DNA from: Thermoleophilaceae bacterium
Lineage (GTDB): Bacteria > Actinomycetota > Thermoleophilia > Solirubrobacterales > Thermoleophilaceae
Length of the DNA stretch: 64,000 nucleotides
Direction: 5' to 3'
Assembly (NCBI GenBank): GCA_030447725.1
Contig: JAUJOQ010000003.1
Coordinates: 124,001 to 188,000, forward strand
Shown here: piece after piece, positions 1-9,321 of the stretch
Layout: each line of letters opens with the position of its first letter
Numbering within the stretch: position 1 is the stretch's first letter
The notes under the pieces: generated by a model
The model's database searches: none
Seen by the model: the letters and a program-made list of their open reading frames with translations, nothing else
Told to the model about the DNA's origin: nothing
Made by a program: the position numbers and the translations under genes

Positions 1-722
1 TGCGTGAGCTGCTAGCCGAGACGGCGACCGTGGACAACGACACCATCGACCTCCGCCACAGTCCGGCGGTGATCCTCGTCGTGGGCGTGAACGGAACCGG
101 CAAGACCACCTCGATCGGCAAGATCGCCTGGCACCTGCAGCGCGAACTCGGGCTGTCGGTGCTCCTGGGCGCGGGCGACACCTTCCGGGCCGCCGCGGGC
201 GAGCAGCTGGAGGTGTGGGCCGAGCGCGCGGGTTGCGACATCGTCCGCGGTGCGGAGGGATCTGACCCCGCCTCCGTGGTCTTCGACACGGTCGAGGCCG
301 GGGTGGCGCGCGGCGTCGACGTGGTGATCTGCGACACGGCGGGGCGCCTGCATACCCAGCAGCACTTGATGCAGGAGCTGGCGAAGGTGCGCAAGGTGAT
401 CGAGCGCAAGATTCCAGACGCTCCACACGAGACCCTGCTCACCATCGACGCGACGACGGGGCAGAACGGTCTTCGCCAGGCGATGCTGTTCCGCGACGTG
501 ACCGACGTGAACGGGATCGTGCTCACCAAGCTCGACGGCACCGCCAAGGGCGGGATCGCGCTGGCGATCGCCCGGGAGCTCCGTCTGCCGGTCAAGCTGA
601 TCGGCATAGGAGAGGGGATCGAGGACCTGCGCCCGTTCGACCCCGATGACTTCGCCAGCGCCATCTTGGAGGACGATCCGAAGGATTCGGCCGCCATGCC
701 GGATCGTTCACGGGAGGCCTGA
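1..722 (+). CDS. ftsY: Signal recognition particle receptor FtsY, 5' end cut by window
   Basis: FtsY is the SRP-receptor GTPase that docks the SRP-ribosome complex at the inner membrane. The frame is already open at base 3 with no start codon, so the acidic membrane-binding region and most of the N domain lie off the left edge; about 240 codons remain. The G domain is complete: P-loop GVNGTGKTT (bases 84-110), DTFRAAAGEQL, G3 DTAGRLH, G4 TKLDG, and the closing GIGEGIEDLRPFD motif. The GTG at base 30 is only the first start-like codon in the visible part and is not the real start. Its partner GTPase Ffh is encoded 2.6 kb downstream on the same strand. Confidence 0.95.
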   Translation, partial: RELLAETATVDNDTIDLRHSPAVILVVGVNGTGKTTSIGKIAWHLQRELGLSVLLGAGDTFRAAAGEQLEVWAERAGCDIVRGAEGSDPASVVFDTVEAGVARGVDVVICDTAGRLHTQQHLMQELAKVRKVIERKIPDAPHETLLTIDATTGQNGLRQAMLFRDVTDVNGIVLTKLDGTAKGGIALAIARELRLPVKLIGIGEGIEDLRPFDPDDFASAILEDDPKDSAAMPDRSREA

Positions 723-723
723 C

Positions 724-1842
724 ATCGCTCGTGGCGACAGCGCGGGCGACGCGACACGCGTCATCCGCGCCGGCCACCCGGAGACCGAGCCGGGCGAGCC
801 CTTCCTGCCTGGCCCCGTCTTCGCTGCCCCATTTCACTCCGGTGGCGACCCGGTGGACTCGCCCTATGTCTACACGCGCTACGGCAACCCCACATGGGAG
901 CGCTACGAGCGGGCCCTCGGCGAGCTCGAGGATGCCGAGGTGGTGCTCTTCGCCTCCGGCATGGCGGCGGTGGCGGCGGTGCTGCTCGCCGTACTCGAGC
1001 CCGGCTCGTCAGCGGTGCTTCCCTCGGACTGCTACCTCGGGGTCCGGGCGCTCGCCGAGCAGCAGCCGGCTCAGCGGGGCGTCGCGGTATCACTCGTCCC
1101 CACCGCCAGGATGGACCCGTCGTCGGTGCCCGAAGGCACCGGGCTGCTCTGGCTCGAGAGCCCCTCCAACCCCGGGCTCGACGTGTGCGACATCGCGGCG
1201 CTGGCAGAATCCGGCAACGCGCGCATCGTGGCGGTGGACAACACCTTCGCGACCCCTCTGGGGCAGCGCCCGCTCGATCTCGGGGCCGACCTCTCGGTGA
1301 CCAGCGCCACCAAGCACCTCTCCGGTCACGCCGACGTGATGATGGGCTTCGTGGCCACCCGCGACCACGGCCTCGCCAAGAGCGTCCGTGACTGGCGCCG
1401 GACGGCGGGCTCGATCCCCGGGCCCTTCGAGGCGTGGCTTGCGCACCGCTCCCTCGCCACGCTGGAGCTGCGTCTGAGCCGTGGTTGTGAGAACGCGGCC
1501 GCGATCGCCGCCCTCCTCCTAGCCCGCGGCGACGTGAGTGGGGTGCGTTACCCCGGTCTGCCCTCCGACCCCGCGCACGAGCTGGCCGCGCGCCAGATGT
1601 CGCGCTTCGGCACGATCGTCTCCTTCGACCTCGGCTCGCGCGAGCGCGCCGACGCCTTTCTCGCCGCCGCCGAGCTGATCACCGAGGCTACGAGCTTCGG
1701 CGGCGTGCACACCAGCGCGGAGCGCCGGGCGCGCTGGGGCCAGGACGAGGTGCCTGAGGGGTTCATCCGCCTGAGCGCCGGCTGCGAGGACGCGGGAGAC
1801 CTGCTCACCGACATCGAGCGGGCGTTGGCCGCCCTTGGGTGA
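724..1842 (+). CDS. Cystathionine gamma-synthase/lyase family PLP enzyme
   Basis: A fold-type I PLP enzyme of the Cys/Met metabolism family (MetB/MetC/MegL), acting on cystathionine or related sulfur amino acids. Visible family marks are YVYTRYGNPTWERYE near the N terminus, the cofactor loop FASGMAA, the DNTFATPLGQ segment and the PLP-lysine site SATKHLSGH. Length, about 372 residues, is normal for the family. The start is unusual: homology begins right after an ATC codon at 724, preceded six bases earlier by GGGAGG (712-717), and no ATG/GTG/TTG lies in frame between 646 and 853. An ATG at 646 would add 26 unlike residues inside ftsY and has no ribosome site. Substrate specificity cannot be read from sequence alone. 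Confidence 0.85.
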   Translation: MARGDSAGDATRVIRAGHPETEPGEPFLPGPVFAAPFHSGGDPVDSPYVYTRYGNPTWERYERALGELEDAEVVLFASGMAAVAAVLLAVLEPGSSAVLPSDCYLGVRALAEQQPAQRGVAVSLVPTARMDPSSVPEGTGLLWLESPSNPGLDVCDIAALAESGNARIVAVDNTFATPLGQRPLDLGADLSVTSATKHLSGHADVMMGFVATRDHGLAKSVRDWRRTAGSIPGPFEAWLAHRSLATLELRLSRGCENAAAIAALLLARGDVSGVRYPGLPSDPAHELAARQMSRFGTIVSFDLGSRERADAFLAAAELITEATSFGGVHTSAERRARWGQDEVPEGFIRLSAGCEDAGDLLTDIERALAALG

Positions 1843-1867
1843 GAGCCCTGCGGTCTAGGATGCCGTC

Positions 1868-2302
1868 ATGGAGGACTGGGTCCTGTGGATCATCGGCGCC
1901 GGCGCGCTGGCGGTGGGGGAGATGCTCACCCTCTCGTTCTTCCTCGGACCGATCGCGGTCGCTGCGGTCCTCGCCGCCGCGGCGGCGCTCGCGGGCGCGG
2001 GGCCGGCGCTGCAGGTGCTGATCTTCGCCGCGGCCTCAGCGGCATCCCTGCTGGTGTTTCGGCCGATCGCCCGGCGTCATCTCACGACCCCCTCTCGCCT
2101 GCGCACGGGCACGGCCGCGCTGGTGGGCGCGGACGCGCTGGTCACCGAGCGGGTGGACGGCCATGGGGGCCAAGTCAAGCTGAGCGGAGAGCTGTGGACC
2201 GCGCGTTGCTTCGATGAGGACGAGGTGATCGAGCCCGGCGTCCGCGTCCGGGTGATGCAGATAGAGGGCGCCACGGCGCTCGTGTCCAACGGGCTCGACT
2301 GA
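1868..2302 (+). CDS. NfeD-family membrane protein
   Basis: A 144-residue NfeD-like protein. The first ~70 residues hold two to three hydrophobic segments (VLWIIGAGALAVGEMLTLSF onward), and the C-terminal ~70 residues form the soluble OB-fold typical of NfeD, here beginning LRTGTAALVGADALV. NfeD proteins are membrane partners of SPFH/stomatin proteins and are thought to help organise membrane microdomains. The next gene downstream, 24 bases away, encodes exactly such an SPFH protein, so the two probably form one transcription unit and one complex. The ATG at 1868 follows a GATGCC stretch without a strong ribosome site, but no better start exists. Confidence 0.88.
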   Translation: MEDWVLWIIGAGALAVGEMLTLSFFLGPIAVAAVLAAAAALAGAGPALQVLIFAAASAASLLVFRPIARRHLTTPSRLRTGTAALVGADALVTERVDGHGGQVKLSGELWTARCFDEDEVIEPGVRVRVMQIEGATALVSNGLD

Positions 2303-2326
2303 GTCGGGCCGGTAAGGAGTTCGAAC

Positions 2327-3265
2327 ATGGCCACTCTCATCGTCTTGATCGTCGTAGCGGTGGTGGTGCTGATCACCATCGCGCAGGGTGTGCGCATCGT
2401 CCCCCAGGCGCGCGCCGGGATCGTGGAGCGCCTGGGGCGCTACCAGCGCACCCTCGATCCCGGCCTGGCGCTGGTGGTGCCCTACGTGGACCGGGTCAAG
2501 CCGCTGCTCGACATGCGCGAGACCGTCGTCTCGTTCCCGCCCCAGCCGGTGATCACCGAGGACAACCTCACGATCCAGATCGACACCGTCATCTACTTCC
2601 AGGTGACCGACGCGAAGGCTGCCACCTACGAGATCAACAACTACATCGCGGCCATCGAGCAGCTCGTGGTCACCACGCTGCGCAACGTCTGCGGCGGCAT
2701 GACCCTGGAGGACACGCTGACCTCGCGCGACAAGGTGAGCACGGCCCTCCGCGTGGTCTTGGACGAGGCCACCGGCAAGTGGGGCATCCGCGTGAATCGC
2801 GTCGAGCTGAAGGCCGTCGACCCGCCGCCCTCGATCCAGGAGGCGATGGAGAAGCAGATGCGCGCCGAGCGCGACCGCCGCGCGGCGATCCTCACGGCCG
2901 AGGGCGTCAAGCAGTCACAGATACTCACAGCCGAGGGTGAGAAGCAGAGCTCGATCCTGCGCGCGGAGGGCCAGCGCGAGTCGCAGATCCTGCAGGCCGA
3001 GGGACAGTCGAAGGCGATCGATACGGTGTTCGACGCCATTCACCGCGGTGACGCCGATCCCAAGCTGCTGGCCTACCAGTACCTGCAGATGCTGCCGCAG
3101 ATCGCGCAGGGAGACTCGAACAAGATCTGGATCATCCCGTCGGAGTTCTCCCAGGCGCTGGGGACCATAGGCTCGGCGGTGGGGGGAATGGCCGGGCCGC
3201 AGGCCGGGACGTCCGACGAGGGTCGCCCGCAGAGCCCGGGGCCGCCGCCCCGCCCGCCCGCATGA
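2327..3265 (+). CDS. SPFH/band 7 (stomatin/QmcA-like) membrane protein
   Basis: A 312-residue stomatin/prohibitin-type protein. An N-terminal hydrophobic helix (about residues 2-22) is followed by the SPFH domain with VPQARAGIVERLGRYQRTL, RETVVSFPPQPVITEDN and the conserved QLVVTTLRNVCGGMTLEDTL. Residues ~190-240 form an Ala/Glu-rich coiled coil in which ILTAEG/ILRAEG/ILQAEG is repeated five times, the usual oligomerisation region. The tail is Pro/Gly-rich. A good ribosome site, AAGGAG (2314-2319), fixes the start. Pairing with the upstream NfeD gene is the common bacterial arrangement. Confidence 0.93.
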   Translation: MATLIVLIVVAVVVLITIAQGVRIVPQARAGIVERLGRYQRTLDPGLALVVPYVDRVKPLLDMRETVVSFPPQPVITEDNLTIQIDTVIYFQVTDAKAATYEINNYIAAIEQLVVTTLRNVCGGMTLEDTLTSRDKVSTALRVVLDEATGKWGIRVNRVELKAVDPPPSIQEAMEKQMRAERDRRAAILTAEGVKQSQILTAEGEKQSSILRAEGQRESQILQAEGQSKAIDTVFDAIHRGDADPKLLAYQYLQMLPQIAQGDSNKIWIIPSEFSQALGTIGSAVGGMAGPQAGTSDEGRPQSPGPPPRPPA

Positions 3266-3286
3266 TGACCGCGTAGCCTCAGGCGA

Positions 3287-4615
<1,329 letters not shown>

Positions 4616-4663
4616 GCACCCGAGCGCCAGCTTGGCGCGTCGGGCCGCTAACCTGCCCCGCCT

Positions 4664-5146
4664 ATGTCAGTCAGAGTCAGGCTCACCCGGGTGGGCTCCA
4701 AGAAGAACGCCGTCTGGCGCGTCGTGGTCGCAGACCAGCGCTCGCCGCGTGACGGCCGCATCATCGAGTCGATCGGGCATTACAACCCTCAGACCCAGCC
4801 CTCGACCATCGTCATCGATCGCGAGCGGCTAGACCACTGGATCGAGCAGGGCGCGCAGCCGACCAACACCGTCCGCAAGCTGATGCGCGCGCCCAACAGC
4901 GAGACCAGGGTGGTCAACCTGGCAAACGTGCCGGAGCCGGAGGAGGTCTCCGAGCCCGCACCGACCGTGGCCGCCGGGGTGGCCGCGGAGTCGGGCACCG
5001 ATCCCGACACCGCGATCGCAGAGAGCGCCGGTGGCGATGAAGCCGCCGCGGCCCCCGCCTCTGCCACTGACAGCGCGGACGCCGAGCCCAGCTCCGACGA
5101 AACCGCGACCGCCGACACGCCCGGGCCCGACCAGCCCGCGGGCTAG
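4664..5146 (+). CDS. rpsP: 30S ribosomal protein S16 with long acidic tail
   Basis: Small-subunit ribosomal protein S16. Residues 1-80 are the conserved domain ([20 protein letters not shown], then [16 protein letters not shown]). S16 is usually 80-95 residues; here 160, because residues ~88-160 form an Ala/Glu/Asp/Thr/Pro-rich low-complexity tail with strong negative charge. The tail has normal base composition and no stop, so it appears to be translated. The gene opens the rpsP-khpA-rimM-trmD-rplS cluster. L19 at the other end of the cluster carries a similar tail. Confidence 0.97.
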   Translation: MSVRVRLTRVGSKKNAVWRVVVADQRSPRDGRIIESIGHYNPQTQPSTIVIDRERLDHWIEQGAQPTNTVRKLMRAPNSETRVVNLANVPEPEEVSEPAPTVAAGVAAESGTDPDTAIAESAGGDEAAAAPASATDSADAEPSSDETATADTPGPDQPAG

Positions 5147-5165
5147 CGGGAACCTAACGCGCGCG

Positions 5166-5405
5166 ATGGAGCGTCTCCTCGCGTACCTCGCGCGCGCGCT
5201 GGTCGACGCGCCTGAGCAGGTCAGCGTCGAGTCCTTCGAGGAGGAGGACGGGACCATCGTTCTCGAGCTGAGCGTGGCCGAGGATGACGCCGGCAAGGTG
5301 ATCGGTCGCGGCGGACGCACGGTGTCCGCGCTTCGTACCGTGGTGAGGGCGGCTTCCGTGAAGCAGAATCGGCGCGTCCTCGTGGACGTGATCGACAGCG
5401 ACTGA
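5166..5405 (+). CDS. khpA: RNA-binding KH domain protein KhpA
   Basis: A 79-residue single-KH-domain protein (KhpA/YlqC) that binds RNA and is linked to cell-size control and sRNA binding in other bacteria. The KH signature GKVIGRGGRTVSALRTVVRA is complete. The ATG at 5166 was chosen over upstream in-frame starts because it begins the family's usual MERLLAYLARALVDAPEQV and the bases before it lie in the S16 tail. It sits between rpsP and rimM, its standard place, 20 bases after the rpsP stop. Confidence 0.95.
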   Translation: MERLLAYLARALVDAPEQVSVESFEEEDGTIVLELSVAEDDAGKVIGRGGRTVSALRTVVRAASVKQNRRVLVDVIDSD

Positions 5406-5411
5406 CCGGTA

Positions 5412-5888
5412 ATGGCTTCGGAGCCTCGTCTGGTGATCGCCGGGCGGGTGGGCCGAGCGCATGGCCTGGACGGCAGCTTCAAGGTCAACCAGCCCGTCCG
5501 CGACTTCACCGTCGGATTGCTGGTGACCGTGGTGCGCACGGAACGACTCGTGGAGCGGGTGGCGGGCACCGCCCGTCACCCGCTGGTCCGCCTCGAGGGC
5601 ATCGCCGACCGCGAGGCGGCCACCGCCTTGAGGGGCGAGGTGATCCGGGTACCCGGGGCCGAGACGCCGCTGGACGAGGGCGAGTTTCGGATAGCCGATC
5701 TCGTGGGGTGTCAGGTCGAGGGGCTCGGCGCGGTCCAGCGCGTGCTGCCGGGACCCTCGTGCGACGTGCTCGAGCTCGAGGACGGGCTGCTGGTCCCGTT
5801 GATCACCGATGCCGTGGACGAGGTCGACGTCGGGGGGCGGCGTATCGAGGTCAACCGCAAATTCTTGGGCCTGGAGGAACCTTCGTGA
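5412..5888 (+). CDS. rimM: Ribosome maturation factor RimM
   Basis: RimM binds S19 and helps mature the 30S head. The N-terminal barrel has the family signature IAGRVGRAHGLDGSFKV, and the C-terminal PRC-barrel follows with EFRIADLVGCQVEGLG. At 158 residues it is within the normal range. Its last bases overlap the GTG start of trmD by four (GTGA), implying coupled translation. Confidence 0.95.
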   Translation: MASEPRLVIAGRVGRAHGLDGSFKVNQPVRDFTVGLLVTVVRTERLVERVAGTARHPLVRLEGIADREAATALRGEVIRVPGAETPLDEGEFRIADLVGCQVEGLGAVQRVLPGPSCDVLELEDGLLVPLITDAVDEVDVGGRRIEVNRKFLGLEEPS

Positions 5889-6562
5889 AGATCGACGTGT
5901 TCACTCTCTTTCCCGGCTGGTTCGAGTGGTTTGCAGAGCAGCGCCACGTGCGCAACGCCGTCGCGCTGGGGCATGGCCTGGCGGCCGTGGACCTGCGCTC
6001 GACGACTCCTCTGCGGGCGGGCCAGGTCGATGACACGCCCTACGGCGGCGGGGCGGGCATGGTGATCCGGGTGGATGTCGTGGAGGCCGCCCTACGGGCG
6101 CGGTGGGATGCCGACCCGGTGGAGGGGAGGGGACCGCGCCGGGTGGTGGCCCTGGCGGCCTCGGGACGGCTCTTCGACGACGCACTTGCCTCCGAGCTGG
6201 CCGCCGAGGACGAGGTGGCGCTGCTGTGCGGGCGCTACGAGGGTTTCGACGAGCGGGTACATGAGCACCTGGCCACCGATGTCGTGTCGATCGGGCCCTA
6301 CGTGCTCGCGGGCGGGGAGTTGGCGGCGATGGTGGTCTGCGACGCCGTATTGCGGAAGCTGCCCGGTGCTCTCGGCCATGAGTCCAGCGCCGTCGAGGAA
6401 TCGTTCAGTCCCGCCCTCGAAGGAGCGCCCGAATACCCCCACTACACCCGGCCCGCGCAGTGGCGCGGTCACGGCGTGCCCGCCGTGCTTTCCTCTGGCG
6501 ATCACGCGCGGGTCCGCGCGTGGCGCCTGGAGCGGAGCCGCGAGCGTGCCGGCCCGCGCTGA
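5885..6562 (+). CDS. trmD: tRNA (guanine37-N1)-methyltransferase TrmD
   Basis: TrmD methylates G37 of tRNAs with G36, preventing +1 frameshifting, using S-adenosylmethionine in a trefoil-knot (SPOUT) fold. Visible motifs are KIDVFTLFPGWF at the start, DDTPYGGGAGM, the knot segment LLCGRYEGFDERV and SIGPYVLAGGELAA, then PHYTRP near the C terminus. The GTG at 5885 overlaps the rimM stop and gives 225 residues, normal length. An open frame extends upstream inside rimM but shows no TrmD homology. Confidence 0.96.
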   Translation: MKIDVFTLFPGWFEWFAEQRHVRNAVALGHGLAAVDLRSTTPLRAGQVDDTPYGGGAGMVIRVDVVEAALRARWDADPVEGRGPRRVVALAASGRLFDDALASELAAEDEVALLCGRYEGFDERVHEHLATDVVSIGPYVLAGGELAAMVVCDAVLRKLPGALGHESSAVEESFSPALEGAPEYPHYTRPAQWRGHGVPAVLSSGDHARVRAWRLERSRERAGPR

Positions 6563-6679
6563 GCGGTTCAGGGGGCGGTATCGATCGGCGACGCAATGGC
6601 ACCCACGGCCGTCGGATTGCCCTCCGCTATCCTTCGCCGCCGCGCGAACCTGAAGGATCGGTCCTCGCGCCTCCTCGTC

Positions 6680-7270
6680 ATGAGCAGTGTCATCGACACC
6701 ATCGAGCGTGCGCAGCTGCGCCGCGTACCGGTCTTTCAGGCCGGCGATCGCCTGCGCGTGCACTTTCAGGTGGTCGAGGGTACCCGCAAGCGCACCCAGG
6801 TGTTCGAAGGCGTCGTGCTCAAGCGCCAAGGCAGCGGAGCGAGGGAGACCTTCACCGTGCGCAAGCAGTCCTTCGGCGTCGGCGTGGAACGCACGTTTCC
6901 CGTGCACTCTCCGAAGATCGAGCGCATCGAGGTTGCCTCGCGCGGCGCCGTGCGACGGGCCAAGCTCTATTACCTGCGCGACCGTGTCGGCCGCAGCGCC
7001 CGCGTGCGCGAGCGCCGCTTCACCGGCCAGGACGTGGAGGTATACGCCGAGGGCGTGATGCCGCCGCCGGAGGCCGAGACGGCCGTTGGCTCCGAGACCT
7101 CCCCGCAGGAGTCCGACCCGCGCAACGAGGGAGTCGAGGAGGTTGCCGAGGCCCGGGAGGGTGAGGGCTCCGTCCAGGTCTCGGCCGCCGGCGACGAGTC
7201 CGCCGACGCCGGCGCGGACGACGCCCCGTCCGCCGAGGACGCCGAGGCCGCCGACGAGCGCGGCGCCTAG
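6680..7270 (+). CDS. rplS: 50S ribosomal protein L19 with acidic C-terminal tail
   Basis: Ribosomal protein L19, at the 30S-50S interface. Residues 1-115 match the family ([63 protein letters not shown]). L19 is normally about 115-125 residues; this protein has 196, with a ~75-residue tail dominated by Glu, Asp, Ala and Ser. The ATG at 6680 was chosen because it starts the family homology. About 117 bases separate it from trmD, and no clear leader structure was recognised there. Confidence 0.96.
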   Translation: MSSVIDTIERAQLRRVPVFQAGDRLRVHFQVVEGTRKRTQVFEGVVLKRQGSGARETFTVRKQSFGVGVERTFPVHSPKIERIEVASRGAVRRAKLYYLRDRVGRSARVRERRFTGQDVEVYAEGVMPPPEAETAVGSETSPQESDPRNEGVEEVAEAREGEGSVQVSAAGDESADAGADDAPSAEDAEAADERGA

Positions 7271-7300
7271 CCGCGCCAGGCCGCAACCGGACGGACACAG

Positions 7301-7915
7301 GTGGCGCGCGGCTCCAAACAGAGCCCGGCCGGCTCGCTGATCGAGCTGGTCTCGATCGTCGCGGTGGCCCTCGGCTTGGCACTTGGCATCCAAGCCTTCC
7401 TCGTCAAGCCCTTTCGCATCCCGAGCGTGTCGATGGTGCCGACTCTCGAGGTCGGCCAGCGGGTGCTCGTCGACCGCGTGACCACTCGCTTCGGCGAACC
7501 GGAGCGCGGCGACGTCATGGTGTTCAAGCCCCCAAAGGGAGCCGACAACAATGCCTGCGGCGTCGGGCATCCCACCGACAGCCCATGTCCGAAGGGAACC
7601 GACGACCGGTCCGACGACAACTTCATCAAGCGCGTGGTGGCCGTGGAGGGCGATCGGATTGCGATCAAGCGGGGCCGCGTGATCCTCAACGGAGAGCTCC
7701 AGCGCGAGGAGGCGAAGTTCATCCGCCGCGACTCCGGCTGCGCGACGTGCAACCTGCCCTCGGCGATCACGGTCCCCAAGGACAGCGTGTACATGATGGG
7801 AGACAACCGCGGCCTGAGCGCCGACAGCCGCGAATGGGGCCCCGTGCCCGAGAAGTGGCTGATCGGCAAGGCTCGTGTCACGTACTGGCCGCCTGGACGG
7901 GTAGGCACCCTGTAG
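7301..7915 (+). CDS. lepB: Signal peptidase I
   Basis: Type I signal peptidase, the membrane Ser/Lys protease that removes signal peptides from exported proteins. One N-terminal membrane anchor (about residues 13-32) is followed by catalytic Ser44 in PSVSMVPTL and the general base Lys110 in NFIKRVVAVEGD. The C-terminal box is MGDNRGLSADSREWGPV. The 204-residue length is usual for actinobacterial enzymes with a single anchor. A GTG start at 7301 lies 30 bases after rplS. The inserted loop with two cysteines (about residues 86-96) is a local variation. Confidence 0.96.
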   Translation: MARGSKQSPAGSLIELVSIVAVALGLALGIQAFLVKPFRIPSVSMVPTLEVGQRVLVDRVTTRFGEPERGDVMVFKPPKGADNNACGVGHPTDSPCPKGTDDRSDDNFIKRVVAVEGDRIAIKRGRVILNGELQREEAKFIRRDSGCATCNLPSAITVPKDSVYMMGDNRGLSADSREWGPVPEKWLIGKARVTYWPPGRVGTL

Positions 7916-7962
7916 CCGAGGCTTCGTTCCGCCCGTCGGCCGGCCTATGATCCGCTCGGATC

Positions 7963-8745
7963 GTGGGCGACGCGGGCAAAGCACAGGACTTCGTGGTGGT
8001 GGACCCCGCTGCGCCACCGGCGTCGGACGCAGAAGTCCGTCCGGCCACACCCGCAACCGCCGTCCGGCGACCGGGCCGCGCCGATCGGCGCAGGCGGCGC
8101 CGCCGCCAAACTGGCAGACGGCTCTTCGCCTTCGATCGCGAGCTGGGCCGGCGCTTCGTGGCCGGAGCGGATGAGGCCGGGAGAGGCTCCCTCGCAGGGC
8201 CGCTTGTGGCCGCCGCCGTGCTCTTCGACCTCGAGCGACTGACGCTCGCCGACCGCCGGGCTCTCAGCCGCCTCAACGACTCCAAGCAGCACAGCGAGGC
8301 GGCGCGGGCGCAGCTTTACCCGCTCGTGCTGCGAGCGGCCGCGAGCACCGCCATCGTCTCTCGCTGCGTGCGGGGGATCGATTCGCGGGGACTGCACGTG
8401 ACGAACCTCGACGCCCTCCGATCCGCTCTCGTCAGGGTGGCGCGCGACGGCACCATCTGCCTCGTGGACGGCTTCAGGGTGCCGCCGTTCAATCACGAGC
8501 AGCGCGCGGTGGTCGACGGGGACTGTCGCAGCGCGGCTATCGCCGCGGCCTCCGTGCTGGCCAAGGTCACACGCGACCGGTTCATGCGCCGCGCGGCGGA
8601 CGATCACTCCCGGTGGGACTTCGACACCAACGTCGGCTATTCGACACCTGAGCATCGGGCGGCGATCGCTGCTCATGGGGTCTCGCCGCTGCACCGGATG
8701 TCGTTCCAATCGATCGCGTACAGCCAGCTGAGGCTCGTCGACTAG
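7963..8745 (+). CDS. rnhB: Ribonuclease HII
   Basis: RNase HII cleaves RNA-DNA hybrids and removes single ribonucleotides misincorporated in DNA. The active-site regions are visible: ADEAGRGSLAGP with the first Asp/Glu pair, NDSKQHSEAAR, CLVDG, AAIAAASVLAKVTRDR and the C-terminal HRMSF. The catalytic domain starts at about residue 60; the first ~55 residues are an Arg/Pro/Ala-rich extension that is probably disordered. The GTG start gives 260 residues. The stop codon lies inside a hairpin shared with the convergent yraN. Confidence 0.95.
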   Translation: MGDAGKAQDFVVVDPAAPPASDAEVRPATPATAVRRPGRADRRRRRRRQTGRRLFAFDRELGRRFVAGADEAGRGSLAGPLVAAAVLFDLERLTLADRRALSRLNDSKQHSEAARAQLYPLVLRAAASTAIVSRCVRGIDSRGLHVTNLDALRSALVRVARDGTICLVDGFRVPPFNHEQRAVVDGDCRSAAIAAASVLAKVTRDRFMRRAADDHSRWDFDTNVGYSTPEHRAAIAAHGVSPLHRMSFQSIAYSQLRLVD

Positions 8746-8782
8746 TGTCCTGAGTCGCCGAAGTTCCGCCTCAGGGCACTAG
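8742..8782. terminator. Hairpin between convergent rnhB and yraN
   Basis: Arms CTAGTGTCCTGAG (8742-8754) and CTCAGGGCACTAG (8770-8782) pair over 13 positions with one mismatch around a 15-base loop. The left arm includes the rnhB stop codon and the hairpin lies seven bases from the yraN stop. Position between two converging genes suggests a bidirectional, U-tract-less terminator. Confidence 0.7.
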
Positions 8783-8788
8783 GGACAT

Positions 8789-9184
8789 CTAAAACGCATT
8801 CTCGACGTGGTCCAGCGCCATCAGAGCGCCGCGGCGGTCGACTGTCACTCCGATCGCGTCGAACCGCAGGGCCGGTCTGCGAGGCGGATCGCAGGTCCGC
8901 GCCCGGAGCCATTCTCGCGCGAGTAGCCGCAGCCGCCGCCGTTTCGCCACTCCGATCGAGTCGAGCGGACCCGCGGGTCCTCGGCGACCGCCTGTGACGC
9001 GGGTCTTGACCTCGCAGAAGACCAGCGCGGTGTGGTCTGCGGCGACGATGTCCAGCTCACCGAGGCGACAGCGCCAGTTGCGCTCGACTATCGAGTAGCC
9101 CGCGCGGGTCAGGTGCTCGGCCGCGAGCCGCTCGCCATGCTCGCCGAGGGCTCTGCGGGGGTCGGGGGCGGGTGCTGGATCCAT
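8789..9184 (-). CDS. YraN/UPF0102 family nuclease-fold protein
   Basis: A 131-residue member of the UPF0102 (YraN) family, a small restriction-endonuclease-like fold of uncertain role that is widely linked to recombination genes. The conserved pieces are GEHGERLAAEHLTRAGYSIV, NWRCRLGELDIVAAD (acidic active-site residues) and VFCEVKTR. It lies between rnhB and comM, its standard neighbourhood, but on the opposite strand from both. The start ATG at 9184 is divergent from comM (about 137 bases between). Confidence 0.93.
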   Translation of the reverse strand: MDPAPAPDPRRALGEHGERLAAEHLTRAGYSIVERNWRCRLGELDIVAADHTALVFCEVKTRVTGGRRGPAGPLDSIGVAKRRRLRLLAREWLRARTCDPPRRPALRFDAIGVTVDRRGALMALDHVENAF

Positions 9185-9321
9185 ACCGCCGACGGTAAGT
9201 GCCGTCTGCGCACCTGTGGGTGACGAACGTGACGATTCACCGACGCGTTCATCGGCCGGTGTCGCAGAGTCGGTGCACGACCGTCCCCACAGGGTGGTCG
9301 CCGCGACCTAGCTTGACCGGC

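Noticed and set aside
6563-6679. Autoregulatory RNA leader before rplS
   Set aside because: The 117 bases show no hairpin pattern that I can match to a known ribosomal leader.
6092-8056. 654-codon open frame on the minus strand
   Set aside because: Antisense to trmD, rplS and lepB, all of which are unmistakable. No domain in the antisense reading.
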